In this document: piece after piece, positions 5,755 through 6,767 of the stretch
Position numbering within the stretch: position 1 is the first letter of the stretch
How the letters are laid out: each line of letters begins with the position of its first letter
The notes under the pieces: model-generated
The model's input: only the letters and a program-made list of their open reading frames with translations
The model's database searches: none
Told to the model about the DNA's origin: nothing
Position numbers and translations under genes: made by a program
Assembly: GCA_947652805.1 (NCBI GenBank)
Contig: CANTEM010000064.1
Span: 1-6,767, forward strand
Direction: 5' to 3'
Origin: an uncultured Clostridia bacterium
Lineage (GTDB): Bacteria > Bacillota > Clostridia > Oscillospirales > CAG-272
Length of the DNA stretch: 6,767 bases

Positions 5755-6661
5755 GTTTTTTATCCCCTTTGCTGAAAGAGAAGCCGTTTCCGTTCACTTC
5801 TCCTACCTTGCTGATGATCATAAATGCATCCGGGTCCACGGCAAGAATTGTCTTTTTCGCTCTGGCAAGCTGCCGGCTGGATACAACCGTCAGTACAACG
5901 TCGCAGGAAGTACCGGACAGACCCCGTTTACCGGACAGCAGTGTTACACCACGGTGCAGCTCTGTCAGCACTGCGTCCCGCACCTCTTTTGTATTGGTGC
6001 TGATCACCTGGATCTGTAATTTGCCATTGCCCATCATCATAACCTGATTGATTACAAAGGAATATACAACCACCATCAAAATGCCGTACAGTGCCTGACG
6101 GACAGATGAAATGGGAAGCTGTGCGCAAATCACCGTTGCGTCGATAATACACAGCATAGTTCCCACAGGGAATCCCGTCCATTTGTTGATAATCAGCGGG
6201 GGAATATCCATGCCACCTGTAGAAGAATCTGTCCGGGCAACCATTCCCACAGCAAAACCGATCATCACACCGGCTGCCGCAGCGCACAGCACCAAATCAT
6301 TTTCAATCAGAACCACATCCTGAAACACACGCTGGAATATGTATAAAAATCCTGGATACAGCACCGTGCTTGCCGCTGTAGTAACGCAAAAATGCTTGCC
6401 CAGCACAATAGACCCCCATATAAACAGGGCAATATTGATCGCAAACACAAAATAGGACACTTCCAAGCTGGTAAATTTGCTGATCATAATCGAAATACCG
6501 GTAACGCCGCCGGTAACAAGTCCCGAGGGCATGACAAATAACACAATCGCCAAAGCATACATGGCGTTTCCGCCTACAAGGATCAGGTTTTTCCCGATCA
6601 TATCGAGCACTTTCTGCCCTTTCGTTTGTTCTTTATTGTTTCCCATATTCCCCAACTTCAT
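5732..6661 (-). CDS. yitT: YitT family membrane protein (DUF161 plus C-terminal DUF2179)
   Basis: An integral membrane protein of the YitT family; its substrate and molecular function are not established. It has several hydrophobic segments, roughly residues 24-46, 68-88, 95-115, 120-143, 165-181 and 190-210. Family-typical glycine-rich stretches are GGVTGISI (51-58) and TGGMDIPPLI (148-157). A soluble C-terminal DUF2179 domain follows (about 215-296), recognised by LHRGVTLLSG, DPDAFMII and GEVNGNGF. At 309 residues it is slightly longer than common members (about 280-290), because of a polar N-terminus and a lysine/aspartate-rich tail. The start is uncertain: the ATG at 6661 has no ribosome binding site, while the ATG at 6646 has GGGG only 3 nt upstream, also weak. 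The first membrane helix is intact from either. It lies upstream of rnpB on the same strand and its last codons carry the rnpB -35 box. I saw no terminator between them. Confidence 0.93.
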   Translation of the reverse strand: MKLGNMGNNKEQTKGQKVLDMIGKNLILVGGNAMYALAIVLFVMPSGLVTGGVTGISIMISKFTSLEVSYFVFAINIALFIWGSIVLGKHFCVTTAASTVLYPGFLYIFQRVFQDVVLIENDLVLCAAAAGVMIGFAVGMVARTDSSTGGMDIPPLIINKWTGFPVGTMLCIIDATVICAQLPISSVRQALYGILMVVVYSFVINQVMMMGNGKLQIQVISTNTKEVRDAVLTELHRGVTLLSGKRGLSGTSCDVVLTVVSSRQLARAKKTILAVDPDAFMIISKVGEVNGNGFSFSKGDKKLDKSDIL

Positions 6662-6767
6662 TTATAATATGAAGCAGCCGCATATACTGCCACAATTCAA
6701 ATGATAGCACAACCCCCAAAAGAATGAAATGGTAACAAAACAATATGATTTCGAAGAAACCGACTAT
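6662..6767. other. Upstream region of yitT, no clear feature
   Basis: These AT-rich 106 bp lead up to the yitT start and should hold its promoter, read on the minus strand. I see -10-like TATTAT just before the first ATG and TATATG further up, but neither has a recognisable -35 box at 16-18 bp. If TATTAT is the true -10 box, transcription would begin at or inside the annotated start, which would favour the ATG at 6646. No coding sequence on the plus strand is supported. Confidence 0.4.

Overview
The window reads as ordinary chromosome of an anaerobic, gut-type Firmicute, most likely class Clostridia. I infer this from the oxygen-sensitive class III ribonucleotide reductase, Clostridia-like AGGAG ribosome binding sites, a YitT/DUF2179 membrane protein, a GxDLY-type SGNH hydrolase and a class A RNase P RNA, at about half GC. 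No mobile element, CRISPR array, tRNA or rRNA is visible.

Layout: a strong promoter with a probable NrdR operator (75-104) drives a rightward operon. It holds nrdD (167-2530, anaerobic NTP reductase with a redoxin domain fused to its C-terminus), a thioredoxin reductase-like flavoprotein (2561-3484) and a HAD phosphatase (3506-4156), with 30 and 21 bp gaps. The operon ends in a perfect bidirectional terminator (4154-4189) shared with a converging leftward gene. Leftward, from the right edge, come a YitT-family membrane protein (5732-6661), RNase P RNA (about 5354-5719) with its own consensus promoter and terminator, and a cytoplasmic SGNH/GDSL hydrolase (4187-5254).

The rightward operon looks like a self-contained electron path for anaerobic deoxynucleotide synthesis. 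The flavoprotein would reduce the CPKC redoxin domain fused to NrdD, which would recycle the active-site cysteines, where the best-known NrdD enzymes use formate. The flavoprotein keeps its FAD motifs and CAVC disulfide but lacks all three arginines of the HRRxxxR motif that reads the NADPH phosphate. Its electron donor may therefore be NADH or ferredoxin. The radical activase gene nrdG, often next to nrdD, is not in the window.

The leftward half is compactly arranged. The rnpB -35 box lies inside the last codons of yitT and its -10 box overlaps the stop codon. No clear promoter separates rnpB from the SGNH hydrolase. Nothing here is clearly a wholly new system; the nrdD fusion and reductase pair is the most informative part.
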